NCBI GenBank assembly: GCA_963696495.1
Contig: CAVOKJ010000004.1
Span: 794,225 to 858,224 of the forward strand
From: Bog-756 sp963696495
GTDB taxonomy: Bacteria; Actinomycetota; Acidimicrobiia; Acidimicrobiales; RAAP-2
Direction: 5' to 3'
DNA length: 64,000 nucleotides
The first letter of the stretch is position 1; each line of letters begins with the position of its first letter. Positions 36,273 to 45,766 of this stretch are shown piece by piece. A model generated the notes under the pieces. It had not been told where the DNA came from. It did no database searches and saw nothing but the letters and a program-made list of their open reading frames with translations. The position numbers were made by a program, and so were the translations under genes.

Positions 36273-37420
36273 CAGGCCACCGCCGACAGGTCGACGGTCG
36301 AGCCGAAGACGGCCGACGACCACGCCGGCCACCGTTGTTCCCAGGTGTTCGACCGGGCCCAGTTGATCCGCTCGGTGGCCAGTCGACCGCTCTCGTCGGC
36401 GGCGGCGAGGATGGCCGGCGCCCACTCACCCGGGGCCTCGGCGACGTAGGTACCGGGTGGTCGCTCGGGGCCGGCACAGGTCACGCCGGCGGAGACCACC
36501 GCCGGACGGCCCCGCGCCGCCACGTCGAAGAGCTTCATCGAGGACTGGCCGTCGGACAGATCGGGGCGGTTGGGGACGATGGCCACGTCGGCGCCGTCGA
36601 TGGCGGCGGCCACCGCCGACCGGGGGATGGCCCCGTGCCAGCGGAGCCGGTTCCCCAGCGAGGCCAGCAGGGCGGCGAGCTCGGGGGCGGGCCGGTCGCC
36701 GGTCCCGGCGTAGTGGCAGGGACCGTAGAGGTCGAGGGTCCACCCGGGCAGGTCCTCCATGATCGTCCCCACCACGTCGACGTCGAACCGCTCCGAGAGC
36801 GTCCCCACGTAGGCCAGCGCCCGCCGGCCGGGACGGTCGACGCCACCGCCCGCCGCCACGGCGTCGGCGTCGGCGCCGTTGGGCACCACGATGACCTCCC
36901 GGCCGGGGAAGAGCCGGGCCAGGGCGGGGGAGACCACGAGGACCTCGTCGGCCTCGTCGGCGATCCTCGAGAACAGTTCGGTGAACCGGCGGGTGCGCGA
37001 CGCTGGGTAGAGGCGGGTCCAGTCGTCGGCGCAGTCGAACACCGTCCGGCGGGGGAGGCCCGACACGGCCGGCCAGTGCCAGGGGAGGTTGCAGACGACC
37101 GGCCCCGTCGGGTCGGTGTGGCGGGCGAGGACCAGGCGCAACAACCGGGCGTCCACCGACTCGGCCGACGGGCCGCGGTGGCCGGGGACGGGGACGGTGC
37201 GGGCCACCACGGATGGACGGTGGTGGGCGGGTCCCTCCGGCGACCCGGCCAGTGAGCGCACGAACCGGATGGGTCCCCGGCCCGGCACGCTGCGGATGTC
37301 GTCGGGGGCTTCAACGAACGTCACGTCGAACCCGCGCCGCGAGGCCTCGAGGGCCAGTGCGTGCTCACGACGGATGGCCGGGTGCCACCGGCTCTTGGCG
37401 CAGACCGTCAGCGACCTCAC
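36272..37420 (-). CDS. Glycosyltransferase, GT-B fold
   Basis: A 382-residue protein resembling family 1/4 enzymes of exopolysaccharide loci such as TuaH-like transferases. Notable parts are PVVCNLPWHWPAVSGL, VFDCADDWTRL, VVPNGADADA, LAYVGTLSERFD and DGQSSMKLFDVAARGRPAV near the C-terminus, in which SSMKLFDVAARG occupies the donor-binding site. GTG 37420 overlaps the upstream gene by four bases (GTGA). It adds a sugar to the growing repeat unit by inference from family and operon. Confidence 0.82.
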   Translation of the reverse strand: MRSLTVCAKSRWHPAIRREHALALEASRRGFDVTFVEAPDDIRSVPGRGPIRFVRSLAGSPEGPAHHRPSVVARTVPVPGHRGPSAESVDARLLRLVLARHTDPTGPVVCNLPWHWPAVSGLPRRTVFDCADDWTRLYPASRTRRFTELFSRIADEADEVLVVSPALARLFPGREVIVVPNGADADAVAAGGGVDRPGRRALAYVGTLSERFDVDVVGTIMEDLPGWTLDLYGPCHYAGTGDRPAPELAALLASLGNRLRWHGAIPRSAVAAAIDGADVAIVPNRPDLSDGQSSMKLFDVAARGRPAVVSAGVTCAGPERPPGTYVAEAPGEWAPAILAAADESGRLATERINWARSNTWEQRWPAWSSAVFGSTVDLSAVA

Positions 37421-38550
37421 GATGCGGCCACCTCGAGCAGCATGGCCTTCAGGCGCCGGGAGGAGTCGGCCCACGACCAGTTGGCGGCGTTGGCCGCCGC
37501 TGCGGCCCCGAAACGGTCGGCCACCTCGACGTCGCCGAAGTCGACCAGACGGGCCGCCACGCTGGCCGCGTCCCGGGCGACGGCCCAGCCCGTCACCCCG
37601 GGGACGATCGATTCGGGCAGCCCACCCTCGTCGCTGACGACGACCGGGCTCCCGCACGCCTGGGCCTCGGTGCTCACCAGGCCGAACGGCTCGCGGATGG
37701 AGAGGTAGAGGGTCACCCGGGCCGACTGGTAGAGCTCCACCAGCTCGTCGTCGTCCGGGCCGATCCGCAGGTCGAGGGAGACGCCCGACCGGTCGGCGAT
37801 CCCCTGCAGCCGGCGCTCCTCGTCCGGGTTGGACTTGTGCGAGACGATGACGACCGGCAGCTCGAGCCCGGCTCGACCGGCGGCGGCGATGACCAGGTCG
37901 TGGCCCTTGGTCGGGATGAGATTGCCCACCGACAGCAGGTGCTTGCGCGGCGAGGGCCCCGCCGGTGGACGGAACCGCTCGGACACCCCGCACCGGACGA
38001 CCTCGGACGCGTGGCCGTAGGCCTCGAGGATCTGCCCCGACGTGTAGGAGGAGTTGGTGGCGATGCGGGGGATGTGGGTGAACGTGGAGCGGTCGAGGTA
38101 GCGGCTGGTCCGCCGGAGCGGCCAGTAGAGCATCCTGGTGCGCAGTCTGGTGGCCTGGCGGAGGGCCACCTCGTAGTCGATGCGACGCGGCTCGTCGCAG
38201 TAGAACACCGACCGGCCGGCCAGGTCCGGCGGGAGCCACATGGCCTGGAGGATGTGGCACGGGTTCATCCACACCACGTCCGGCGCGAGGCCACGGACCA
38301 CCTCGGCCAGCTGCCGGTAGGCCCGCATCAGGGCGAGCAGGTCGAGGTAGCGGGTGGCCGGGCGCACCACGGGGTGGGCCCGGCCGTCGAAGAAGGAGAG
38401 CGGCACGATGACCGGGGCGTCGGTCACCGGCACCGCGGTGGCGAAGGTCACCTCGGTGACGTCCATGTCGGGGCCCAGGTGGCGGAGCTGCTCCACGATC
38501 CGCCGGTGGGCCCCACCCACCTGCTGGTTGTGGACCAGGGCGACGTTCAT
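37417..38550 (-). CDS. Glycosyltransferase family 4
   Basis: A 377-residue GT-B protein. MNVALVHNQQVGGAHRRIVEQL is the acceptor end (QVGGAHRR being the Gly-rich loop). LLSVGNLIPTKGHDLVIAAA, LYLSIREPFGLVSTEAQACG and DEGGLPESIVPGVTGW (split into EPFGLVSTEAQACG and VTGW landmarks) are the family 4 donor side with both conserved Glu residues. ATG 38550 overlaps the preceding stop (ATGA). Its position among sister transferases suggests one specific step in repeat-unit assembly. Confidence 0.87.
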   Translation of the reverse strand: MNVALVHNQQVGGAHRRIVEQLRHLGPDMDVTEVTFATAVPVTDAPVIVPLSFFDGRAHPVVRPATRYLDLLALMRAYRQLAEVVRGLAPDVVWMNPCHILQAMWLPPDLAGRSVFYCDEPRRIDYEVALRQATRLRTRMLYWPLRRTSRYLDRSTFTHIPRIATNSSYTSGQILEAYGHASEVVRCGVSERFRPPAGPSPRKHLLSVGNLIPTKGHDLVIAAAGRAGLELPVVIVSHKSNPDEERRLQGIADRSGVSLDLRIGPDDDELVELYQSARVTLYLSIREPFGLVSTEAQACGSPVVVSDEGGLPESIVPGVTGWAVARDAASVAARLVDFGDVEVADRFGAAAAANAANWSWADSSRRLKAMLLEVAAS

Positions 38551-39644
38551 GCCGCCTCCTCGAGCGCGGCGCTCCGCCGGGGTGACGCCAGCGAGGACTC
38601 GTAGACGGCCAGCAGACCGTCCACCATCCGGTCGATGCCGAAGCCGGTCACCCGGGCGAGGCCGGCCCGCCCGAGCTCCCGGGCCAGGCCCGGGTCGTCG
38701 GCCAGCCGGTCGAGGGCAGCCGCCAGCGCGTTCGGGTCGTCGGGCGCCACCAGCAGGCCGGTGGTGCCCTCGTCCACGATCTCGGGGAGCGCGTCGGTCC
38801 GGGCGGCCACCACGGCGCGTCCGTGCTGCATGGCCTCCAGCGACACGTAGGACGACGCTTCCCACCGTGACGGGACGACCACGGCGGTGGCCGCGTCGAT
38901 CACCGGCCCGACATCGGGTCGATGGCCACAGAAGCGCACCGGTGCCCCGAGGACCTCGGCCCGGGTCGCCAGGCCGGCGAGGTGCGGCCCGTCACCCAGG
39001 ACGTCCACGCTCCAGGCGGTGTGGGACCGAGCCCGGGCGGCCGCCTCGACCAGGAGGTCGAAGCCCTTCTGGACGATGACCGATCCGATGGCCACGAACC
39101 GCGGAGGGCTCGTCGGCCAGGGGCAGGGGGGACCGGGGGGTGCGACGCCGTTGTGGACCGTCACCAGCTTCCGGGCCGGAACCCCGTAGCGGTCCATGAG
39201 GAAGAGGCGGGAGGAGTCGCTGACCGTGACGACGTGGCGGCACAGGCCGTACTGGGCCAGCTTGAAGGCCGTCTTGGCGGTGTGGGCACCCGGTGTGGGC
39301 CGATCCTGGCCTCGCAGGGCGTACCGGTCCGACGCATCGGTGCGGGGGAGGTGCTCGGTGGCCACGACGGCCGCACCGTTCCAGCGGGCCAGGGCCATGG
39401 CTCGCAGGGAAGACCTGTCGTAGGTGTTGGCCAGGTGGATGTGGAAGACGTCGGCGTCGGCGCCGTCCATGATGTCGCGGACCGGCAACCCCAGCGCCGA
39501 AGCCTCGTCCCGCAACCCGGCGGCTCCGGCGGGCAGGGCGACCTCGACGTCGCAGCCACGGGCGCGCAGTCCCGGCGCGGCATCGAGCAGGTGTCGCCAC
39601 ACGCCGCCACCGCCGGTCACCGTGCTGGCCAGGACGACGCGCAT
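38547..39644 (-). CDS. Glycosyltransferase family 4
   Basis: A 365-residue GT-B enzyme. TVTGGGGVWRHLLDAAPGLRARG is the acceptor loop (GGGGVWRHLL), VTVHNGV follows the hinge, and FVAIGSVIVQKGFDLLVEAA with VPSRWEASSYVSLEAMQHG (landmark SSYVSLEAMQHG) forms the donor side. The first Glu of the usual ExxxxxxxE lies in WEASSYVSLE. ATG 39644 overlaps the upstream stop as TGATG. Cytoplasmic sugar transfer to the lipid-linked intermediate is inferred. Confidence 0.87.
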   Translation of the reverse strand: MRVVLASTVTGGGGVWRHLLDAAPGLRARGCDVEVALPAGAAGLRDEASALGLPVRDIMDGADADVFHIHLANTYDRSSLRAMALARWNGAAVVATEHLPRTDASDRYALRGQDRPTPGAHTAKTAFKLAQYGLCRHVVTVSDSSRLFLMDRYGVPARKLVTVHNGVAPPGPPCPWPTSPPRFVAIGSVIVQKGFDLLVEAAARARSHTAWSVDVLGDGPHLAGLATRAEVLGAPVRFCGHRPDVGPVIDAATAVVVPSRWEASSYVSLEAMQHGRAVVAARTDALPEIVDEGTTGLLVAPDDPNALAAALDRLADDPGLARELGRAGLARVTGFGIDRMVDGLLAVYESSLASPRRSAALEEAA

Positions 39645-41212
39645 CAGGGCACCTCCACCAGGCGGCGGGCGGGAGCGGGTTCCTCGACGGCCCCAAGTTC
39701 GGTGGCCCCCGAGGGATCGGCGTTGGCGCCGGGGGCCGAGGCGGCCAGTCCGACCAGTAGGGCGAGGCATCCTTCCACGGCCATGTAGCGGACGGTGTAG
39801 TCGGTCACCCACGTGACGGCCACGGTGGCGAAGGATCCGACCAGTCCGGGGAAGAGCCAGTCGTTCCGGCGCGACCGGTAGAGGTCGAGACCCACCCCGC
39901 CGGCCAGCAGGAGGAGGACCGCCCCGCCGAAGAGGCCACCCTCGGCGAGATATTGCAGGTAGGTGTTCTGGGCGTGGCTGGTGGAGTCGGTCCCCGGCAC
40001 GGCCGCCTCGATGAAGGCCACCAGATGGCCGAACCCGACGCCGTCGACCGGGTCCTGTTCGAACACGTGCCAGGCCTCGGACCACTCGGCTTCCCGGATC
40101 TTGTCGCCGGCCGAGGTGCGGACGTTCGAGGCGGTGGGATGGAAGATGGAGTCGAATCGGGCACCGATGGCCGGTCCGTAGAGCGTGGACGCCACGAGGA
40201 CCACCGCGACCAGCAGCGTGACGGCGACGCTGACGGCGCGCCTCCGCTGTTCGCCCCGGCTGAACAGCGCCACGCAGGCGATCCCGGCGACGGCGCCCAA
40301 CCAGCTGGCCCGGGACAGCGACACGGTGAGGCCGCCGAGCAGCGCCATTCCGGCCAGGCCGGCGAACCACCGGTAGGGGTTGGGGAGGTCCCGTCGGAGC
40401 ACGACCAACAGGGCCAGCGGGGCCGCCATGGCCAGCACGTTGCCGAGGGAGATCGGATCGAAGAAGGTGCCGGTCGTCCTGGCCGTCGTCCCGTAGTCGA
40501 AGAAGTAGTTCTGGGTCGAGTAGGTGGCGGTGCCGGCGCCGCCGTAGAGGTTGAAGGCGTGACCGGTGGCGTACTGGGCCATGGCGAGCAGCGACTGGAG
40601 GGCGGCCGACCCGAGGAAGACGAGGACGATGACCAGCCGCCCGTCGGGGTACAGGGAGGCGATCCGCATGCAGATCCACACCACGTCGACGAAGAGGGCG
40701 ACGTACAGCACCTCGTGCTGCCAGCTCGTCCCGAGGATCGTCGGCACGATCAGCAGCAGCACGACCCAGGGCATGACCCGGACGACCGCCGGAGACCTCG
40801 CCATACTTCGCTTGATCACACCGCCTTCGAGGGTGACGACGAAGGTGGCCAACGTGGCCGTCACCACCAGCACCGACACCGGCTGGGTGTGGATGGTGGC
40901 CACGTAGGGCTCGATCGGCACTGTCACGATCACCAGGCCGGCCACCCACAGCGACGGGCGCCTGACGATGAGGAGGAAGGCCATGAGGATCGGGATGGCA
41001 GCCAGCGTCGCCCATTTGATCGTCGAATACTGATGGAAGACCTTGACGGTCAGGAGGCTGGACAGCGCCGCGATCAGGACCACCGTCGCCCCCGCCAGCA
41101 GCAGGAACCACGTGACCTCGCGGAGCCGGTAGCGAGCCAGGACGGCACGGGCCGGAGCCAGTCGGTCGACGACCCTGGCGCGGATCTGGGAGGCGGTGGC
41201 GGATGCCGCCAT
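39644..41212 (-). CDS. O-antigen ligase/polymerase family membrane protein, Wzy-like
   Basis: A 522-residue protein with about 12 membrane helices. The O-antigen ligase signature is present: a large loop beginning near TATYSTQNYFFDYG and a second containing WSEAWHVFEQDPVDGVGFGHL and STSHAQNTYLQYLAEGGLFG, where the HAQNTYLQ motif is typical. In a locus with a flippase and a chain-length protein it most likely polymerises the repeat units outside the membrane. ATG 41212 overlaps the previous stop as TGATG. Confidence 0.85.
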   Translation of the reverse strand: MAASATASQIRARVVDRLAPARAVLARYRLREVTWFLLLAGATVVLIAALSSLLTVKVFHQYSTIKWATLAAIPILMAFLLIVRRPSLWVAGLVIVTVPIEPYVATIHTQPVSVLVVTATLATFVVTLEGGVIKRSMARSPAVVRVMPWVVLLLIVPTILGTSWQHEVLYVALFVDVVWICMRIASLYPDGRLVIVLVFLGSAALQSLLAMAQYATGHAFNLYGGAGTATYSTQNYFFDYGTTARTTGTFFDPISLGNVLAMAAPLALLVVLRRDLPNPYRWFAGLAGMALLGGLTVSLSRASWLGAVAGIACVALFSRGEQRRRAVSVAVTLLVAVVLVASTLYGPAIGARFDSIFHPTASNVRTSAGDKIREAEWSEAWHVFEQDPVDGVGFGHLVAFIEAAVPGTDSTSHAQNTYLQYLAEGGLFGGAVLLLLAGGVGLDLYRSRRNDWLFPGLVGSFATVAVTWVTDYTVRYMAVEGCLALLVGLAASAPGANADPSGATELGAVEEPAPARRLVEVP

Positions 41213-42813
41213 CACTCGGGAACGCCGCGTGACGACCGACGCCTTGCCACCACGGCCAGCTGACATCCGACGAGGAGCGCCAGCAAACCGGCGATCAGGG
41301 CGTAGAAGAAGGGTCGGGGCGACACCTTGGTGGCGGGCGTCCCCGACACGACCACGTTGACGTCCGGCTGCTCCGACGCCACGGCGATTGCCGTGTTGGC
41401 GGTCAGGGTGGCCCTGCTCTCCATGAGGTTGGTGAGCTGGTTCTCCTGGCTCTCGACCTCGGCCAACTGCAGAGTGCCCGGTGCGGCCCCCTGGTTGGCG
41501 GCGATCGATTGCTGGAGATTGGCTATCTGCTGGCTGAGGCTGGCCGACTGGGTGTTGACCGATGCCTGCAGGGCGAAGGCGCTGACCTGGGCCCGCTGCA
41601 CGAGCGACCGCTGGAATGCCACCGCCACCGCCTGGGAGGACCGTTGCGCCTTTTCGGCACTGGACGCCTGCACCGTGATCTGGATGAGATTCTGAGCGGC
41701 CACCGTGCCGGCGGACAGGTGGCCGGCCAGCGTCGAGGCGGGCACGCCGAGCGTCTTCGCCGCGGCGTCCAGCACGCTGTCGGTCTGGACGAGCTGGGCG
41801 TCCTGGGCGGCGAGGTCGTTCGAGGCCAGGGCCACGTCCTCGGCCGACCCGCCCGGGGTCGAGGCCGCCGTCACGCTGACCGTTGCCGACGAGGAGTACA
41901 CCGACGGCACGATCGAGCTGATGAGGTACACCAGCAGTGCGACCACCACCGTGCCGACGAGGATGGGCTTGCGGGCCTGCCAGATGGTGGTCAGCCGATC
42001 GACCTCGGCGGTCCGGGCCGGCTGTGCGGTGGCTGCGGGAGCCAATGGCGAATCCTCTTCCGGCCGGGCTTCCTCCGGAGTGCCCGGTCGGGGCACGGTC
42101 GGCAGCTCCGGCTCATCGGCGCCGTCGCCCGAATCGGAGCTCGCGGCCCCCTTGCCGACCGCCGGCTTGGCCACCGGTCGTGGCACCCTCCTCCTCGTGC
42201 TTCGGGCAGGCTTGACCGCAGCCGTCTGGTCCGCAGCCGTCTTGACGGCTGCCGGTTTGTCGGCCACCGGCTTGTCGGCCCCTTGACGGTCCGCAGACGG
42301 CTTGCCCACCGCCGGCTTGGACACCGGCTCCTCGGTCACCGGTCGCCCCGCGGTCGCCCCGTCCGCCGTCGGCTTGTCCACCGGCTTGTCGGTCCGCGGT
42401 CGGTCCGCGGTCGCTCCGTTCACCGCCGGCTTGGTCACCGGTCGGTCCGCGGTCGCTGCGTTCAACGTCGGCTTGGTCACCGGTCGCTCGCCGGTCGTCC
42501 CGTTCACCGTCGCCTTGTCCGTCACCGCGCCCTGCGTCGGTGGTGCCTTCTTCGGTGGCTCCGGGGAGCGTCCGGCCACCCGCCTCGACAGAGCGCTCCG
42601 CAGGCCGGTGGTCGATCGGGGTTCCGGGGTCTCCTGTGTGTCCTGGGACCCGTTGCGTGACCGTCCCGGCGATCTGCTCTGCGACCGGGCCTCTTCTCCA
42701 CTCCGGGTGGTGTCGGGTGCCTGGCTCCCGGGCTTGTCGACAGTACGAGCCGTCACCGTGTCCGGCTCGTCTCCGGTCCTCTCCTCCTTCGTGCCGTCCA
42801 GATTGGTCGTCAT
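41212..42813 (-). CDS. Chain-length determinant (Wzz-like) protein with long repetitive cytoplasmic tail
   Basis: A 533-residue protein. Residues about 275-530 form a Wzz domain: a first membrane helix (about 285-305) after TIWQARKPI, an extracytoplasmic coiled-coil part, and a second helix near the C-terminus after VSPRPFFYAL, preceded by a Pro-containing segment. It should control polymer length. The first 270 residues are unusual for the family: disordered, Lys/Pro/Thr/Ala-rich, with degenerate 11-13-residue repeats of the type ADRPVTKPAVNGAT. ATG 42813 overlaps the upstream stop (ATGA). A GTG at 42819 is also possible. No tyrosine kinase domain is fused. Confidence 0.82.
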   Translation of the reverse strand: MTTNLDGTKEERTGDEPDTVTARTVDKPGSQAPDTTRSGEEARSQSRSPGRSRNGSQDTQETPEPRSTTGLRSALSRRVAGRSPEPPKKAPPTQGAVTDKATVNGTTGERPVTKPTLNAATADRPVTKPAVNGATADRPRTDKPVDKPTADGATAGRPVTEEPVSKPAVGKPSADRQGADKPVADKPAAVKTAADQTAAVKPARSTRRRVPRPVAKPAVGKGAASSDSGDGADEPELPTVPRPGTPEEARPEEDSPLAPAATAQPARTAEVDRLTTIWQARKPILVGTVVVALLVYLISSIVPSVYSSSATVSVTAASTPGGSAEDVALASNDLAAQDAQLVQTDSVLDAAAKTLGVPASTLAGHLSAGTVAAQNLIQITVQASSAEKAQRSSQAVAVAFQRSLVQRAQVSAFALQASVNTQSASLSQQIANLQQSIAANQGAAPGTLQLAEVESQENQLTNLMESRATLTANTAIAVASEQPDVNVVVSGTPATKVSPRPFFYALIAGLLALLVGCQLAVVARRRSSRGVPE

Positions 42814-44088
42814 TGCCACGTCACCTGTTCCTTCTCTTGTTGATGTGCGTCCTCGGAGAGGCCGCCCCCGGTCGGGGACGGCCGGTCGATGTTTCGTGTC
42901 CGGCCCGGGTCACTTCCCACCGGACCACTCCGGAGGTGTCGGGGTGGTCCCGTTAGTAGGGAGGCGACCAACTCGTCGTGGCGGCGTGCTGTGATCTCGG
43001 CTGCGTGGTGCTCGGTCACGAATGCACGGGCGGCCCTTCCGAGTTGCTGCCGGAGTTCGGCGTCACCGAGGAGGAGCTCCAACGGCCCGGCCAGCTGCTC
43101 GGGGTCGTGACCCCCGGTCCCCAGGACGCCCTCGCTGGTGCCGAAGCCCGATGCCGCCGCCGGAGTGGCGAGCACGGCCGACCCGCAGGCCATGGCCTCG
43201 AGCAGGACGAGTGACTGACCCTCCCAGCGGCTGGGGAGTGCGACGACATCGGCTGCCCGGTAGTGGGGTCGGGGATCGGTGCTTCCGACAAACTCGACCC
43301 GGTCGACCAGGCCGAGCTCCCGGCTCAGGGCGCGGAAGTCTTGACGCGTCCGGTCCGTCGCCGATCAGCCGTAACATCACGTCCGGATCGGCGAGGAGCC
43401 CGAGCGCCCCGATGAGGGCGTCCTGCCCCTTCTGCTCGCTCAGTCGGCCGACACAGACGACGAGGGGACCGGGTGCCCTGTCCGAAACGGGCCCGGCGGT
43501 CGAGTATGCGGCCGTGTCGACACCGTTGTGGATCTGCACGACTCGGTGGGTGGCCGTCGGGGGGAGGACGGTGCGACCGTCGGTGGCCTCCGTCGTCGAC
43601 AGTACGACGATGGCATCGGCCCAATGACTGGCCAGCCGCTCGAACTGGCGGTACACGGGGGCGGCCCGGCCCCCGACGTACCACGACCAAGCGTGGGGGA
43701 TGAACACGCACTTGGGTCGTCTGTCCCTCGGCGTGGCGGCCAGGGCCATCCGGCCGACCGCACCCGCCTTGCTCGAGTGGAGGTAGGCCACGTGGGCGGC
43801 GGGGAGCAGCCGTCGGAGGGCGGCGATCGCCGACAGGTCTGCCAGCCCGGGCTGGCGCGTCAGCGGAAGCTCGACCCAGTGGACCCCCCGCCCCGAGGCC
43901 CACTCCCCGAGCCGACCGGGCGGGGAGGCGATGGTCACCGTGCGTCCGTGATCGAGATCGGCGGCAGCCAACTGCTCCACGACGACCGCGGTCCCTCCGT
44001 CGACCGGCTGGCTGACGTGCAGGATGTGCGTCGGCGGGCGTCCCAGCGGCAAGTCGTCGATCATCGGCCGGCCCTCGTCATCCGCCAC
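42810..44088 (-). pseudogene. Glycosyltransferase family 4 gene interrupted by a frameshift
   Basis: The first frame from GTG 44088 (or ATG 44064) encodes a normal GT-B start: HVSQPVDGGTAVVVEQLAA, VFIPHAWSWYVGG, VVQIHNGVDTAAY and LVVCVGRLSEQKGQDALI, up to LRLIGDGPD near 43350. There the family sequence jumps to another frame. That frame reads RQDFRALSRELGLVDRVEF, then PSRWEGQSLVLLEAMACGSA (with both family Glu residues) and on to the stop at 42810. Joined, the two halves make a full-length enzyme of about 425 residues. Whether this is a real mutation, a programmed shift or a sequence error cannot be told here. GTG 44088 overlaps the upstream gene by 11 bases. Confidence 0.8.
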
Positions 44089-45754
44089 TGCCGGAGAAGA
44101 CCTCGGCGAACGTGCGCAGGATCACCTTGATGTCCAACCAGAGCGACCAGTTGTCGATGTAGTAGTTGTCGAAGTACGACCGCTCGGAGATCGAGGTGTC
44201 GCCTCTCATCCCGTTCACCTGGGCCAGGCCCGTCAACCCCGCCGGTACCCGGTGCCGGAAGCTGTAGATCGGCTCCTCCGCCGAGAACTTGTCGACGAAG
44301 TGAGGCCGCTCGGGCCGGGGGCCGACGATCGTCATGTCCCCCCGCAGGATCGTCCAGAGCTGGGGGAGCTCGTCCAGCGAGGTCCTCCGCATGAGCCTCC
44401 CGAGCCGGCTTACCCGTTGGTCGTTGCGGATGGACCAGGTCGTGGCCGACTCCTCGTCGTCCACCGGCCGGAGCGACCGGAATTTCAGCAGCTCGAAGGG
44501 CCGACCGTCGAGACCGACACGGATCTGGCGGAAGAGGACGCCGGGACCTCCGTCGATCCGCACCGCCAGGGCGCACAGCGCCAAGAGGGGGGCGAGGACG
44601 ATCAGGGCCAACGAGGCCACCACGATGTCGAAGGCCCGCTTGCACTTCCACGGGACGCCGATCCGCCCCGAGTGGCTCAACCGCACCACGGGGATCGGCC
44701 CGATCATGTCCGACTGCCAGACCTGGTGGCTCAGCTCGTGGAGACGGGGGACGATGAAGATGCTGCAGTCGTTCCACAGGGCCTGTCGGACGATCGAGGA
44801 GAGCTCCTCGTCGGCGAACCCCCGATCGCCCACGAGGATGACCTCCGCACCGATCGTGTCGATCGCCGACCGGAGGGATCGGACGCCTCCCAGGTAGGGC
44901 TGGGCCGACAGCACGGGATCGGCGGCGGGCCCGTCGGCCACGTACCCGACCATCTGCAGTCCGTAGTCCGGCGTGGAGGCCAGGATGTCCGTGATCCGGG
45001 CGGCCACCGGACCACGGCCGACGATGATCGACCGGTGCCGGACCAGCCCGGTGCGGCGGGCCCGTCTGATGGTCAGGTTGACCACTGCCCGGCCGAGCAT
45101 GGTGAGCGCGATGGCCGACGCCGCACCCACGAGGTAGGTCGACACCCCGAGGGTCGGGTGGCGGAGCGAGCTCATCGTCGCCACGATGGCCGTGGCGGTC
45201 AGGAGGCATCCGAGGAGTGCCGGTGCCTCGTTGACGACGAAGGCCTGGAGGCGAGGACGGTACAGGTCGGCCGACCAGAACAGGACACACGTGATGAGCG
45301 CGGCGGCGAGGAACGCCCGGTAGTGCGGTCGCTCCCAGATCACCGGCAGGCTGAGACAGACGAGGTCGGTGAGCAAGAGGACCTGGGCGGCGGTGACGTT
45401 CGCCCATCTCGACGGAGCGGTCGGCGGCTCGACGATCGGTGAAGCAGCGAGCGGCAGATCGACCGACGGCACATCGACCGCCGGCGCATGAGCAGGCGGC
45501 ACACCGGCCGTATGGACAGGCGGCACATCGACCGGCGGCGCATCGAGAGTTGGCGCGCCGGACCGTGCGGCCTCCACGGTGGGTGGGGTGAGCGCGGTGA
45601 TGTTGGCTGGTTCGGCTAGTTGAATTTCACGCCGGGTAGATCTGCTTGTCTGATACTCGAGGGGGGTTACGAGTTCATCTGCTATCGCCAGTACCTCCTG
45701 AAGGACGCCGAAAGAACACCGGAATACGCCACCTGAGTGCTCTCCGAACAGCAA
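44078..45754 (-). CDS. Polyprenyl glycosylphosphotransferase (initiating enzyme of the polysaccharide)
   Basis: Up to 558 residues. After a Pro/Val/Asp-rich start come four or five membrane helices, a nucleotide-binding-like middle part (IIVGRGPVAARITDIL) and the C-terminal catalytic domain of the bacterial sugar transferase family: KRAFDIVVASLALIVLAPLL, FELLKFRSLR, RRTSLDELPQLWTILRGDM, VGPRPERPHFV and GLTGLAQVNGMRGDT. It transfers a sugar phosphate to undecaprenyl phosphate, the first step of the repeat unit. The start is uncertain. TTG 45754 has no ribosome site. A perfect AGGAGGT at 45699-45693 precedes an in-frame ATA at 45685 by seven bases, with no standard start nearby. Confidence 0.87.
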   Translation of the reverse strand: MLFGEHSGGVFRCSFGVLQEVLAIADELVTPLEYQTSRSTRREIQLAEPANITALTPPTVEAARSGAPTLDAPPVDVPPVHTAGVPPAHAPAVDVPSVDLPLAASPIVEPPTAPSRWANVTAAQVLLLTDLVCLSLPVIWERPHYRAFLAAALITCVLFWSADLYRPRLQAFVVNEAPALLGCLLTATAIVATMSSLRHPTLGVSTYLVGAASAIALTMLGRAVVNLTIRRARRTGLVRHRSIIVGRGPVAARITDILASTPDYGLQMVGYVADGPAADPVLSAQPYLGGVRSLRSAIDTIGAEVILVGDRGFADEELSSIVRQALWNDCSIFIVPRLHELSHQVWQSDMIGPIPVVRLSHSGRIGVPWKCKRAFDIVVASLALIVLAPLLALCALAVRIDGGPGVLFRQIRVGLDGRPFELLKFRSLRPVDDEESATTWSIRNDQRVSRLGRLMRRTSLDELPQLWTILRGDMTIVGPRPERPHFVDKFSAEEPIYSFRHRVPAGLTGLAQVNGMRGDTSISERSYFDNYYIDNWSLWLDIKVILRTFAEVFSGSGG

Positions 45755-45766
45755 GGTATCGAGGCA

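Noticed and set aside
35083..36477. N-terminal extension of the flippase frame
   Set aside because: It overlaps a clear family 4 glycosyltransferase in another frame. GTG 35082 gives a normal flippase start.
39645..41111. Long extension of the 38547-39644 glycosyltransferase frame into the polymerase gene
   Set aside because: It is a shadow of the membrane protein in another frame, with no family features.
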